Assembly: GCF_029360765.1 (NCBI RefSeq)
Contig: NZ_JARKNA010000004.1
Location: 372,001-436,000, forward strand
Reading direction: 5' to 3'
Length of the DNA: 64,000 nt
DNA from: Terrimonas pollutisoli
GTDB taxonomy: Bacteria; Bacteroidota; Bacteroidia; Chitinophagales; Chitinophagaceae
Part shown: positions 16,564 to 24,392 of the stretch, in pieces
Layout: every line of letters starts with the position of its first letter
Position numbering within the stretch: the stretch's first letter is position 1
The notes under the pieces: generated by a model
Told to the model about the DNA's origin: nothing
What the model saw: only the letters and a program-made list of their open reading frames with translations
Database searches by the model: none
Program-made: the position numbers and the translations under genes

Positions 16564-18054
16564 ATGCAAAGCAGGTTTATTATAAAAATAAATTTTCGCG
16601 GAGGAATTATTTCCCCCGGTGAATTGTATAATATTTTGGTGGCCGCCTCGAAAGCCGGAATCTATTATGTAAGCTTTGGACTGCGCCAGCAACTGCTGAT
16701 TGACGTGCCTTCGGAAACAGTTCATCTTTTAACGGAGGAATTAAAACGCCTTGACATACCGTTTGAAAATGAAACGGATGAATTTCCGAATATCATCAGC
16801 AGCTATCCGGCGGAAGAGGTTTTTATCAACAATACCTGGCTGAGCGAGGGTGTTTACAAAGACATTTTTGATTCGATAGACTATCAGCCGCGGCTGAAGA
16901 TAAATGTCTCGGACAGTAACCAAAGTTTCACACCCATGCTTACGGGTAATATCAACTGGGTGGCTTCGGCGACGGATCAGCATTTTTGGCATCTTTTCAT
17001 CCGCTTTCCTAAGACTAATACGGTTTATGAATGGACTGAAATGGTATACACCAATGATGTACCAAAGCTTTCAAAAGAAATAGAGCAAACTATTTTTAAA
17101 TACCGTGACGATTTTTATGATAATGCGAAAGCCAAAGGCGAAGAGCTGTTTCAAAAAATAGCTGTCGGGAAATTTATTACTAAAAAAGCCGAAAAGCCTG
17201 CAGTGTTGCCGGCATTTAACCTGCCATATTATGAAGGGCTGAACCGTTATAACAATAAATATTGGCTGGGCATATACCGGCGAAATGAATTATATCGTAT
17301 CGACTTCCTGAAAGAGCTGTGCCTGCTCTGCCTTCATACCAAGATTGGCCAGTTATGTTCTACTCCCTGGAAAACGATCATCATAAAAGGAATCGAGGAG
17401 AAAGATAAAGCGGCCTGGAACCGCCTGTTGGAAAAATTTCAGATCAACGTAAGGCATGCAGCCAATGAACTCAATTTCCAGGTAGAAGAAAATTGCAGTG
17501 ATAGTCTCCAGTTAAAACAATACCTGGTAAAAGAGTTGAATAGTGAAGACATCAGGACATTCGGCGTATGTATCGGGATAAAATCAAAAAAGAAAAGCGA
17601 GGTCTTCAGCAGTATTTTGATAAGGCGAAAGGCTCTGTTGCGTTTTTTGGGTGTGGAGTTGTTTTTTGTGTACGATATTTTGTGCGCCCATGATTTTAAC
17701 CCCAACGAACGCACCGGCTTTGTCTTCAGCCGGAATAATCCTAAGTTTTTACTGGCTGATCAGCTACGGCGGGCCGTGATCGCTTTTTATAATAACCAGG
17801 CCAGTAAAATAAAAACAGAAAAGAAACCGGTAGCAAAGAAAGCCGAGCCAAAAACACCTGAAATAGCTTTTGTTCACCAATGTAAGCATTGTCTTACGGT
17901 GTATGATCCCGGCACAGGTGAATCGGACAGAGATATCAGCCCCAATACTTCATTCGAGTCGTTGCCGGATGATTATACCTGCGCCTTATGCGATGCTCCG
18001 AAAACTGATTTTACAAAAACTGAAAAAGAAAAGCTGGGTTTACAAACCGTTTAG
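16564..18054 (+). CDS. NiR/SiR-like protein without siroheme cysteines, with C-terminal rubredoxin
   Basis: A 496-residue protein. The start (about 3-60) resembles the ferredoxin-like half-domain of nitrite/sulfite reductases (ISPGELYNILVAASKAG, then FGLRQQLLIDVP). A second similar segment is near 220-285. The C-X5-C and C-X3-C siroheme-cluster motifs are absent, so it should not reduce nitrite itself. The end is a clear rubredoxin: C440-x2-C443, DISPNTSFESLPDDYTC and C473-x2-C476. It probably passes electrons, perhaps to nitrate reductase. Start codon ATG lies 4 bp after the GNAT-NarM stop. Its 3' end overlaps the convergent mobA by 15 bp. Confidence 0.8.
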   Translation: MQSRFIIKINFRGGIISPGELYNILVAASKAGIYYVSFGLRQQLLIDVPSETVHLLTEELKRLDIPFENETDEFPNIISSYPAEEVFINNTWLSEGVYKDIFDSIDYQPRLKINVSDSNQSFTPMLTGNINWVASATDQHFWHLFIRFPKTNTVYEWTEMVYTNDVPKLSKEIEQTIFKYRDDFYDNAKAKGEELFQKIAVGKFITKKAEKPAVLPAFNLPYYEGLNRYNNKYWLGIYRRNELYRIDFLKELCLLCLHTKIGQLCSTPWKTIIIKGIEEKDKAAWNRLLEKFQINVRHAANELNFQVEENCSDSLQLKQYLVKELNSEDIRTFGVCIGIKSKKKSEVFSSILIRRKALLRFLGVELFFVYDILCAHDFNPNERTGFVFSRNNPKFLLADQLRRAVIAFYNNQASKIKTEKKPVAKKAEPKTPEIAFVHQCKHCLTVYDPGTGESDRDISPNTSFESLPDDYTCALCDAPKTDFTKTEKEKLGLQTV

Positions 18055-18624
18055 ATCAGCATGGGCATTGAAATTTTTAAAATATTTTTTTTGCTCATCA
18101 GGCACGGCTATTGATTTTACCTGCAAATGATCCAGCGAGAATTTCATGCTGTATTTTAAGAGCTGCCCTGACTGTAAAAGCGAAAGTATAAATGCTAATC
18201 CCCCGGCTTTATAGATTCCACAAAGCGGCTCCGGCTCACCGTCTGTGGTAAAGACAAAGGCTGTATCAATTGAATCTTGCTGGTATAAGGAATATAACTC
18301 CTGTAGTAAAGGTGTTTGCATCAATGGCATATCGCAGGCAAGCACAAACAGATCTTCATTCGGAAATTGCAGGTGGCTGCTCAAAACGCCGAGGAGGGGA
18401 CCCTTCAGTGATAACGTGGTGTTATCCGGAACCAGGTCTGTTTCGGGGAATAATTTTGCGTACTGGTTGAACTGGTCTTTATTAACCGAAATTTTTACAG
18501 GAATATTTAGGACGGCCAACTTGTCAACAGCGCTTTGTGTCCACGTAGAAGCAGCTGTTGGTATCAATCCTTTGTCCTGGCCCATCCGGGAACTTTGACC
18601 GCCGCATAAAACGATACCTGTCAT
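18040..18624 (-). CDS. mobA: Molybdenum cofactor guanylyltransferase (MobA-like)
   Basis: Adds GMP to molybdopterin to make the MGD form required by the nitrate reductase upstream. The 194-residue protein has the nucleotide loop LCGGQSSRMGQDKG (6-19), the segment LKGPLLGVLSSH (about 73-84) and the metal-binding CDMPLM (about 98). This is the usual size and order for MobA. It is convergent with, and overlaps, the rubredoxin gene. It is transcribed after the SelW-like gene with a 12-bp gap. No other Mo-cofactor genes are in the window. Confidence 0.9.
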   Translation of the reverse strand: MTGIVLCGGQSSRMGQDKGLIPTAASTWTQSAVDKLAVLNIPVKISVNKDQFNQYAKLFPETDLVPDNTTLSLKGPLLGVLSSHLQFPNEDLFVLACDMPLMQTPLLQELYSLYQQDSIDTAFVFTTDGEPEPLCGIYKAGGLAFILSLLQSGQLLKYSMKFSLDHLQVKSIAVPDEQKKYFKNFNAHADLNGL

Positions 18625-18636
18625 AATTTCAATTGA

Positions 18637-18933
18637 TCAGTTAGTCGTATGATGTGGTTTTGTATCCGTATGACCAAGGCTCTTGCCGGGAGCTGCGATA
18701 TCACGAACCAATTGTTTCAGTTCTTTAATCTCCGGGAAACCGCCATATTCTTTCCGGTCAAAGATTTTCGTGCCATTGATAGTGATATGAAAATCACCGT
18801 TGACCTCGCTTGGTTGAAGCGTCACAGCTTTTAAGTCATTTTCAAAGGTGGTCAAAAATTCCTGGGCCATATAAGCCGCCCTCAACAGCCAGTGACATTT
18901 AGGACAATATTCGATAACAATAGTTGGTTTCAT
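18637..18933 (-). CDS. SelT/SelW/SelH-family (Rdx) thioredoxin-fold protein
   Basis: A small 98-residue protein starting MKPTIVIEYCPKC. The redox motif is C10-P-K-C13, a Cys form of the C-x-x-U site of selenoprotein W, followed by an amphipathic helix and the segment FPEIKELKQLV. An ATG 39 bp further upstream is possible, but the domain begins exactly at the chosen Met. It precedes mobA on the same strand and may be co-transcribed. A redox role is inferred from the fold; the partner is unknown. Confidence 0.82.
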   Translation of the reverse strand: MKPTIVIEYCPKCHWLLRAAYMAQEFLTTFENDLKAVTLQPSEVNGDFHITINGTKIFDRKEYGGFPEIKELKQLVRDIAAPGKSLGHTDTKPHHTTN

Positions 18934-18984
18934 GCCTGCATTTATTTTGCTGAATAGTAAATTGTACAGCACAAGTTAAAAAGA

Positions 18985-19055
18985 AAAAAGCAACTGGCAG
19001 GCCTCTTGATGATACCTGGGGGAATTTATCCCGGATTCGAAAAAATAATCATTCA
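18985..19055. repeat. Intergenic repeat, copy 1 of the 70-bp type
   Basis: About 70 bp resembling 19764-19838 (about three-quarters identical by eye): both share a GCAAC(T/C)GGC(A/G)GGCCT start, GGGGAATTT(A/G)TCCCGG in the middle and AATCATTCAA at the end. GGGGAATTTATCCCG is itself nearly palindromic. It lies downstream of the small membrane-protein gene at 19074-19595 and marks one edge of a ~780-bp unit. Confidence 0.7.
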
Positions 19056-19073
19056 AGCTATGTTGTGCGTACC

Positions 19074-19595
19074 TTATTTTGTTACTCTGTCCAATATATT
19101 ATTGATGCGATTTGCAGACAAAACTGTGTAATGCCATCCACTTTCTCCGCTTGAATTAACATCAATTCTTATTGCCTGTCCCTTTCTTTTGAGTCCAATG
19201 GAAAAGCTGGAATTGTCTTTCAGGTTAAATTTGATGCTGCCGGCCTCTGCGAAGTTTTTCATATAGTTTTCATCTTCGACACTGGCCTGATTTAAAGCTG
19301 TACAAATCTCCTCAATTGTTGAAGGTTCGGCTATTAAAATATTGTGTTGAACAATGCTTCTAACTCCATTCTTTTCTGTTGGTTGAAGAACAATAGAGGT
19401 AACTTGTTGGCTTGTGATGTTTTTGACTTTAACCCTTTCTGCTTTTGTCTTTGAAAGTGAACCGAAGGTAGAAATGGTGATCAAAAACATTCCAATTATT
19501 AGCGGAACATAGGCGTTTACTTTCTTCCACCCATAGCGAAAGCAAAAAGCAATTCCGATACCCAAAAAGACTATTCCGATGAAAAGAGGTGTCAT
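19074..19595 (-). CDS. Hypothetical small membrane protein
   Basis: Not recognised. It has two N-terminal membrane helices (about 3-20, FIGIVFLGIGIAFCF, and 28-46, VPLIIGMFLITIS) and then a soluble domain of about 125 residues rich in beta-forming stretches. The frame could start 75 bp earlier, but that extension would lie inside the repeat at 19618-19838 and does not look like protein; the ATG at 19595 puts the first helix at the N-terminus. The gene sits between two copies of the same repeat type, like a cassette. Confidence 0.6.
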   Translation of the reverse strand: MTPLFIGIVFLGIGIAFCFRYGWKKVNAYVPLIIGMFLITISTFGSLSKTKAERVKVKNITSQQVTSIVLQPTEKNGVRSIVQHNILIAEPSTIEEICTALNQASVEDENYMKNFAEAGSIKFNLKDNSSFSIGLKRKGQAIRIDVNSSGESGWHYTVLSANRINNILDRVTK

Positions 19596-19617
19596 ATTTA
19601 CGCCATTGATGTTCGAA

Positions 19618-19838
19618 CTATGTACATTTTCAAATTTAGTTCTAATCGCCAACAACCGGCCTAAGAGCATTTCATTACCATTCAGCCACCTTCCTCAATT
19701 CGGTTGTTGGTGTATGTCGTTTACAGCAACGAATTGATCAAAACAGAAACACCAACAACGGCGTAAAAAGCAACCGGCGGGCCTGCTTGTTTATGCTTCG
19801 GGGAATTTGTCCCGGCTTTAGAAAAACAATCATTCAAA
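19618..19838. repeat. Composite intergenic repeat with long hairpin
   Basis: The left part (19618-19775) matches 21604-21758 at about 85-90% by eye, with a uniform offset of 1986 until a 3-4 bp deletion near the end. It contains an 11-bp perfect inverted repeat, GTTGTTGGTGT (19703-19713) with ACACCAACAAC (19749-19759), around a 35-nt spacer. The right part (19764-19838) matches 18985-19055. The rest of the 363-bp gap to 19958 holds no recognisable gene. Confidence 0.8.
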
Positions 19839-19958
19839 TCCCATATTACGGGCGGCTAACTTACAAGAACAAAAAGACAAAAACGATGCAACGGTAAATA
19901 TCAATCTTAAGGTAGTCGCAATATGGCAGGTAATGTCAGAGCTTGTTGTGCGCTGTTT

Positions 19959-20423
19959 TCAGATTTTATATTCCAGAGTGCAATTCACAATCACTTCGGG
20001 AGTCCTTAAGTCCTTATTTTTTCTCGGCTCTGTACCGACTACTTTTGCTTTGAACTCATATTTCTGATTGCTATGGTCAGAAGAAATTATTTTGAAAGAA
20101 GATGGAATTGCCCAAAATTCTATGAATCTACTATTTGGAAACTCTTTGTTTGGTTTACCACTAATGTGTAAAGTAAAAACATTATTATGGGGATCAAATA
20201 TTGTGAAAGCTTCATCACCGCCTTCATAACTAAAAGCTATTTTCTTCCCATCAACTATTAATTCAGCTTTTTCAACTATTCCAACGATATCTTGAAGTTC
20301 TGCATTGAATAAAGTTCTGCCAGATTCAGATTTACAAACCAGGTAGGCTATACCCGAACCAACAGTTTTGAATGAAGTGGAGGAAAAAAGAATAGATACC
20401 AGAAGAAGATATATTCGAATCAT
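19959..20423 (-). CDS. Hypothetical secreted protein
   Basis: Not recognised. It has 154 residues with an N-terminal signal peptide (about 1-22, hydrophobic IYLLLVSILFSS) and a mature part of alternating beta-like segments. Two cysteines remain in the mature chain (near 30 and 148). The gene is flanked by repeat-rich gaps. On its coding strand the sequence just after the stop reads GCGCACAAC, and the one before the start reads GTGTTGTACAC, short cores similar to those around its neighbour. Confidence 0.6.
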   Translation of the reverse strand: MIRIYLLLVSILFSSTSFKTVGSGIAYLVCKSESGRTLFNAELQDIVGIVEKAELIVDGKKIAFSYEGGDEAFTIFDPHNNVFTLHISGKPNKEFPNSRFIEFWAIPSSFKIISSDHSNQKYEFKAKVVGTEPRKNKDLRTPEVIVNCTLEYKI

Positions 20424-20516
20424 AAGAGTTAAATAAAATTGTGTACAACACGCTAATTTATGTTATTACACCGCCGTTCAAAAATTTTTCGATTAGCCCC
20501 GCATACCAACAACAGC

Positions 20517-20552
20517 GTAAAAAGCCCTCCGTAATCACTTTTTTGCGGAGGG
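20517..20552 (-). terminator. Intrinsic terminator of the DUF4382 gene
   Basis: On the minus strand a CCCTCCG/CGGAGGG stem with a 14-nt loop is followed by GCTTTTTAC. It lies about 27 bp after the DUF4382 stop codon. The downstream flank runs into ACGCTGTTGTTGG, related to the hairpin arm of the nearby repeats. Confidence 0.75.
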
Positions 20553-20578
20553 TCTTTATAATTCTTGAATAATTTATT

Positions 20579-21367
20579 TTATGGTACCAGGGTAATAGTA
20601 TCCACCACAGTTACTTGTCCTAATGTAACAGGTATATTATTGATGGTTTGATCAGCATATCCATTATTACCATCTGCCACTACTTTCCAGGTGCCTGCCG
20701 GTACGCCGCGAATCAAATAGTTGCCAGTCACAGCATCAGGTATAGCACTTAATGAATCAGTACCGGCAATCGCATATACGGTAGCTTGTGCTGCTGCGGG
20801 CTGTATGTTTCCTTTAATAGCGCCGCTGGTTGCCTCGGTAAAAGTGCGGATCACGGGTTTCAGTTTATAACTATCGTTACCGGTAACAACCACGGAACGG
20901 GCTGCATCAAAATCAATCCATAATTTATATTCCACGCCTTCTACCAGGTCTGCATGAATATTAAACTTCAATCCCGATGTTTGCGCCGAGGGCGTTTCTA
21001 AGGGTAAAGGCAAGCTGGCGCCATCCACAACGATTGAATTGTGTGATCCCAATATCAATCTTAACTGTGATACTTTACCTGCAGGCAGTTCAACAGACGA
21101 CAACAAAGTATCCATACCGTTGGTAAATTCGAGCAGGTTATAGATGCCTGCATTCACCGGCAATGTTTGCCATCCGTCATCGCCCTGGTCTGAACTTGTT
21201 TTTATCTCCACTTTTGCCACATCTATATAGAGGGCGTCATAACCGGCCGGAGCATCGGTGAGGTAAACGGAAAGACGGCTATTGCTTTTTTCTTTGCTGC
21301 AGGAAATGAAATAAAGACATGAGAGTGCAAGGAAAATAAATCCCGAAAGGATACGAGTTGCTTTCAT
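20579..21367 (-). CDS. DUF4382 lipoprotein
   Basis: A 262-residue lipoprotein with lipobox ending at C23 (FISC). The DUF4382 domain (about 30-175) is marked by RLSVYLTDAPAGYDALYID at its start, then VELPAGKVSQLRL and a KLKPVIRTF close. The C-terminal part (about 180-262) is a carboxypeptidase-regulatory-like beta domain (AIKGNIQPA, VPAGTWKVV). The family is common in Bacteroidota and its function is unknown; surface or periplasmic location is inferred from the signal. It ends in its own terminator. Confidence 0.85.
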   Translation of the reverse strand: MKATRILSGFIFLALSCLYFISCSKEKSNSRLSVYLTDAPAGYDALYIDVAKVEIKTSSDQGDDGWQTLPVNAGIYNLLEFTNGMDTLLSSVELPAGKVSQLRLILGSHNSIVVDGASLPLPLETPSAQTSGLKFNIHADLVEGVEYKLWIDFDAARSVVVTGNDSYKLKPVIRTFTEATSGAIKGNIQPAAAQATVYAIAGTDSLSAIPDAVTGNYLIRGVPAGTWKVVADGNNGYADQTINNIPVTLGQVTVVDTITLVP

Positions 21368-21603
21368 AAGTAGATGATTTTTTATACAGACCCGTTTCTA
21401 TTCTTCCGGTTTAATTCATTTTCATATTTTTTTTTACTGTGTTTAATCACCTGGAACTGCGCCGGTTTTTTTCGATGTATAGTTGGAAAATGCCCGGGTA
21501 GTATTACTAGCTCTAAAAGGAGGATAAATCCCTGGTCCCTAAAAGGGAATAAAAAAGACTCACAGTTGTCCTGGCATTGTTTAATTGTAGCGCCGTTGGT
21601 GTT

Positions 21604-21758
21604 CTATGTGCACTTTCAAATTTAATTCTAATCATCAACAGCCGGACTAAGAACATTTCATTACCATTCAGCCACCTTCCTTAATTCGGTTGTTGGTGTA
21701 TGTCGTTTACAGCAACGAGTTGTTCAAAACAGAAACACCAACGGCGTAAAAAAGTTAC
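21604..21758. repeat. Second copy of the 155-bp intergenic repeat
   Basis: Matches 19618-19775. The right hairpin arm has lost about 3 bp, leaving ACACCAACGGCG instead of ACACCAACAACGGCG, so the stem is shorter. It occupies part of the 442-bp gap between the DUF4382 gene and the hypothetical gene at 21810. The rest of that gap (21368-21603) shows no gene or clear promoter. Confidence 0.8.
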
Positions 21759-21809
21759 CCCGTGTCATAGAAAGGAGTTATGGCGAAAATGGGAAATTGT
21801 GCGGTATGT

Positions 21810-22247
21810 CTATTCTGGTGTCTGAAGGAGAACTTCCTGTAACTGGGGAACAATTTCTTCAATGGTATTTAAAGGAACATCCCCGATAGAGTCAAACATC
21901 GGGAACTCCTTTCTTCTTTCTTCAAAGTTCTTTCTAAGAATGTTGTGTGTTAATTTGATTATGTTTTTTAAGTCATCATCTGTCGCAGGGGTATCTATTT
22001 CGGTTACAGTAAAATCTTTTGAACTATGGAATTGATAAATTTCAACGCCTCTAAAGAAAATGTAGTAGTACCACATTGTGTCAAGTTTAGGGTTTTTGTC
22101 AATTTCAAATTCAGCAGGTTTTTTAATGTATGGTCTAAAAATTGTCCTGTGTCGAATATGAGTTTTGTCAAACCAACTTAAATCTTCAAAATTTGATGGA
22201 GTATGAGAGCTCCCAAAACCATCAGAACTACTTGGTGTAAATTTCAT
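21810..22247 (-). CDS. Hypothetical protein, second gene of a pair
   Basis: Not recognised. It encodes 145 residues with no signal peptide or membrane segment. The N-terminal third is polar and Ser-rich, the middle holds an aromatic strand (MWYYYIFFRGVEIYQF), and the C-terminal half is helical and charged. It starts 11 bp after the stop of the gene at 22259-22984 on the same strand, so the two are probably co-expressed. Base composition is AT-rich compared with the nitrate locus. Confidence 0.55.
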   Translation of the reverse strand: MKFTPSSSDGFGSSHTPSNFEDLSWFDKTHIRHRTIFRPYIKKPAEFEIDKNPKLDTMWYYYIFFRGVEIYQFHSSKDFTVTEIDTPATDDDLKNIIKLTHNILRKNFEERRKEFPMFDSIGDVPLNTIEEIVPQLQEVLLQTPE

Positions 22248-22258
22248 AAAATAAGTGT

Positions 22259-22984
22259 TTAGTTATTAATGTAAAATGTGTCAAGATAGTAAGAAGCGGA
22301 AGCAGACTTGGAAAGAGAGATACCCGTTTTGGTATATGGTGATACCGTATCCTGTATGGGAGCCTCTAATTTTCCTGTTTTCGTGTCTGGTGATTTACGG
22401 ATTCGTGAAATTGCTATTGCTATTGCTGCCCCAATAATACCGCCCATTATGTATTTTGCTGCTTCTACACACCACCAATATTTTTTCAACCATAAGTCTC
22501 TTTTCTGTATTTCATACCCCCGCATTATTGACAACTCTTTTCCGGCCTCTTTTAAATAGAACCCCATTCTATAATCAATAGCCCCCTTGTTGGTCAGTCG
22601 TACTTCTCTTTTCATGCTGTCCGAATAAATGTGTATCTCCACCGGGCTTTCTGTTATATGTCCATTAAGAACCAACACCTCTAAAGCATCGTTTACTTCA
22701 ATCCAATTATATTTCATTCGTTCCGCATCAACCTCTTCAACAGTTACAATTTTATTTTTCAAATAGTTTAATTGGTCTTTGGGGATTTTGTCATCGGTAT
22801 ATTTTTCTGGGTAATTTATTATGTCAACCAATGTCCCAAAGTGTAGCGAAGAATATTGATAATCTCTTTTATAGGCTGGCATTGTCTTGCCAGATAATTT
22901 ACCCTCACCAACAACAGTAAATGACACCTTAGTATAAAGGGCTTTTAATATTTCGTGTTCGAGTATGTAAACATTGTCTGCCAT
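22259..22984 (-). CDS. Hypothetical protein with winged-helix-like region and one membrane helix
   Basis: Not recognised. It encodes 241 residues. Residues about 95-150 look like a winged helix (ALEVLVLNGHITE, then VRLTNKGAIDYRMGFYL). A single hydrophobic helix spans about 172-193 with GGIIGAAIAIAIS, followed by a basic stretch and a Ser/Thr-rich tail. It is the first gene of a two-gene unit. A membrane-tethered regulator is one reading, but nothing proves it. Confidence 0.55.
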   Translation of the reverse strand: MADNVYILEHEILKALYTKVSFTVVGEGKLSGKTMPAYKRDYQYSSLHFGTLVDIINYPEKYTDDKIPKDQLNYLKNKIVTVEEVDAERMKYNWIEVNDALEVLVLNGHITESPVEIHIYSDSMKREVRLTNKGAIDYRMGFYLKEAGKELSIMRGYEIQKRDLWLKKYWWCVEAAKYIMGGIIGAAIAIAISRIRKSPDTKTGKLEAPIQDTVSPYTKTGISLSKSASASYYLDTFYINN

Positions 22985-23313
22985 TCTTTATGTCAACACA
23001 AAGATTATCGAAATAAGACGAAATCGCAAATTTCCTTCTCTTTGATAATCACAGCTTCTCTTTTTCGTTTTTTGTATTGCAGATTTCGTCAATCATCCAT
23101 CCCAATCCTTTCCCCTTGCTTCTACAAACTGCCAAGTGGGCTTTCTATTACCACTAATTTCTCTGTAACCGTTGACGGACAACACCGCCAGTTTTCTGAC
23201 AAACACAGCACGGGATGGAAGACAGAAATGACGTTACCATAAAAATTGGCAAGCCTATATTCCTGCTGGCAACCAATCTTTTGCTCTTTTCGTTTTGATG
23301 CAAAGCCAAAACA
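22985..23313. other. 329-bp divergent gap with no recognisable gene
   Basis: Lies between the AT-rich hypothetical pair and the nucleotidyltransferase gene. Short frames exist on both strands but look like chance: they run into neighbouring genes and show no family motif. No strong hairpin or promoter match was seen. It marks the switch from the repeat-rich strip to the glycan-type cluster. Confidence 0.5.
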
Positions 23314-24267
23314 ATGCCGGTAACAATCAATCAGGGAGAAATTGACCAATACCTGGAGCAAGAGCATATAGATACCTCTATTCTTAAAATACTGGCTTAT
23401 TTTGATATTTTTCAATACCCGTTGACCAGCGATGAGATCCGGCAGTTTGCAGGCAGAAACATAGGTGAGGCCAGGTTGGAACAGTCCCTGCAGCAATTGC
23501 TCCTCGATCGGGTGATTTTTGTCAAAAACGATTTTTTCTCTCTTCACAATAACCCGCTACTTGCTATCAGGCGGAAACAGGGCAACCGCCGGGCTGAAAA
23601 ATTATTGCCAAAGGCTTTTGCCATCGGTCGCTTCCTTTACGGCTTTCCTTTCGTCAGGGCGGTGGGCATTTCAGGCTCTCTGTCAAAGAACTTTGCAGAT
23701 GAAAAAGCAGATATCGATTTCTTTATCATTACAAAGGCCAATCGGCTTTGGATCGCCAGGACGATCATGCATCTTTTCAAAAAACTTACTTTCCTGACCG
23801 GCCATCAGCATTATTTCTGTATGAATTATTACATTGATGAAGAAGCATTACTGATCGAAGAACAAAATGTCTTTACTGCTGCTGAAATTGCAACCCTTAT
23901 TCCCGTTAGAGGAGATAAAGCGTTCCATAATTTCTTTACTGTTAATAGTTGGAGTAACCGGTTTATGGCCACACCGGATCATAATAAAAAATCTAATACA
24001 TACAGATCGGTTGCTCCAGGTAAAAAGGTTATAGAAGCGGTTTTTGATAACAGCATCGGCAACAGGATTGATGATTGGTTGCAAAAAATTACTACCAGCC
24101 GCTGGAATAAAAAAGATATCAAAGGCGAGCGGAATAAAAACGGGCTTTCGATGAAATTAATAACCGGGAAACATTTTTCCCGTTCAAACCCGGGTGCTTT
24201 CCAGGAAAGGGTGGTGGCTCTATATGAAAAAAAACTTACTGAACTGAAATTAAGGAGCAGGGTTTAG
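23314..24267 (+). CDS. Nucleotidyltransferase-domain protein with winged-helix-like N-terminus
   Basis: A 317-residue protein. Residues about 20-80 resemble a winged helix (ILKILAYFDIFQYPLTSDEI, then LLLDRVIFVKNDFFSL). The catalytic-like part carries the polymerase-beta-type nucleotidyltransferase motif G121-S122 and D133-x-D135 within SGSLSKNFADEKADIDFFII. The rest is helical and basic. The transferred nucleotide and target are unknown. It is convergent with the methyltransferase gene at 24393 and is the first gene of the unusual left half of the glycan-type cluster. Confidence 0.7.
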   Translation: MPVTINQGEIDQYLEQEHIDTSILKILAYFDIFQYPLTSDEIRQFAGRNIGEARLEQSLQQLLLDRVIFVKNDFFSLHNNPLLAIRRKQGNRRAEKLLPKAFAIGRFLYGFPFVRAVGISGSLSKNFADEKADIDFFIITKANRLWIARTIMHLFKKLTFLTGHQHYFCMNYYIDEEALLIEEQNVFTAAEIATLIPVRGDKAFHNFFTVNSWSNRFMATPDHNKKSNTYRSVAPGKKVIEAVFDNSIGNRIDDWLQKITTSRWNKKDIKGERNKNGLSMKLITGKHFSRSNPGAFQERVVALYEKKLTELKLRSRV

Positions 24268-24339
24268 GGTATGGGGTATGGCGAGTGGCAAGTAGGGGGC
24301 GGATGGTTTGCAATCGGCAGTTCAAAATTCATAGTGTTT

Positions 24340-24373
24340 ATTGCTCATTGCCTATTGCCTATTGTCCATTGCC
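24340..24373. repeat. Short low-complexity ATTGCC repeat
   Basis: Four imperfect (C/T)ATTG(T)CC units follow one another between two convergent genes. Strings of this kind are common low-complexity spacers in related genomes. No coding role. Confidence 0.5.
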
Positions 24374-24392
24374 TTTTCACTTTTTTCACCTT

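Noticed and set aside
19596..19670. N-terminal extension of the small membrane protein gene
   Set aside because: The extension overlaps the intergenic repeat copied at 21604-21758, so it is unlikely to be coding.
21374..21625. Plus-strand 83-codon frame between DUF4382 and the repeat
   Set aside because: It runs into the repeated element and has no recognisable protein features.
18985..22984. Confirmed chromosomal integron
   Set aside because: No integrase in the window and the core boxes do not match the attC consensus exactly; kept only as a cassette-like hypothesis.
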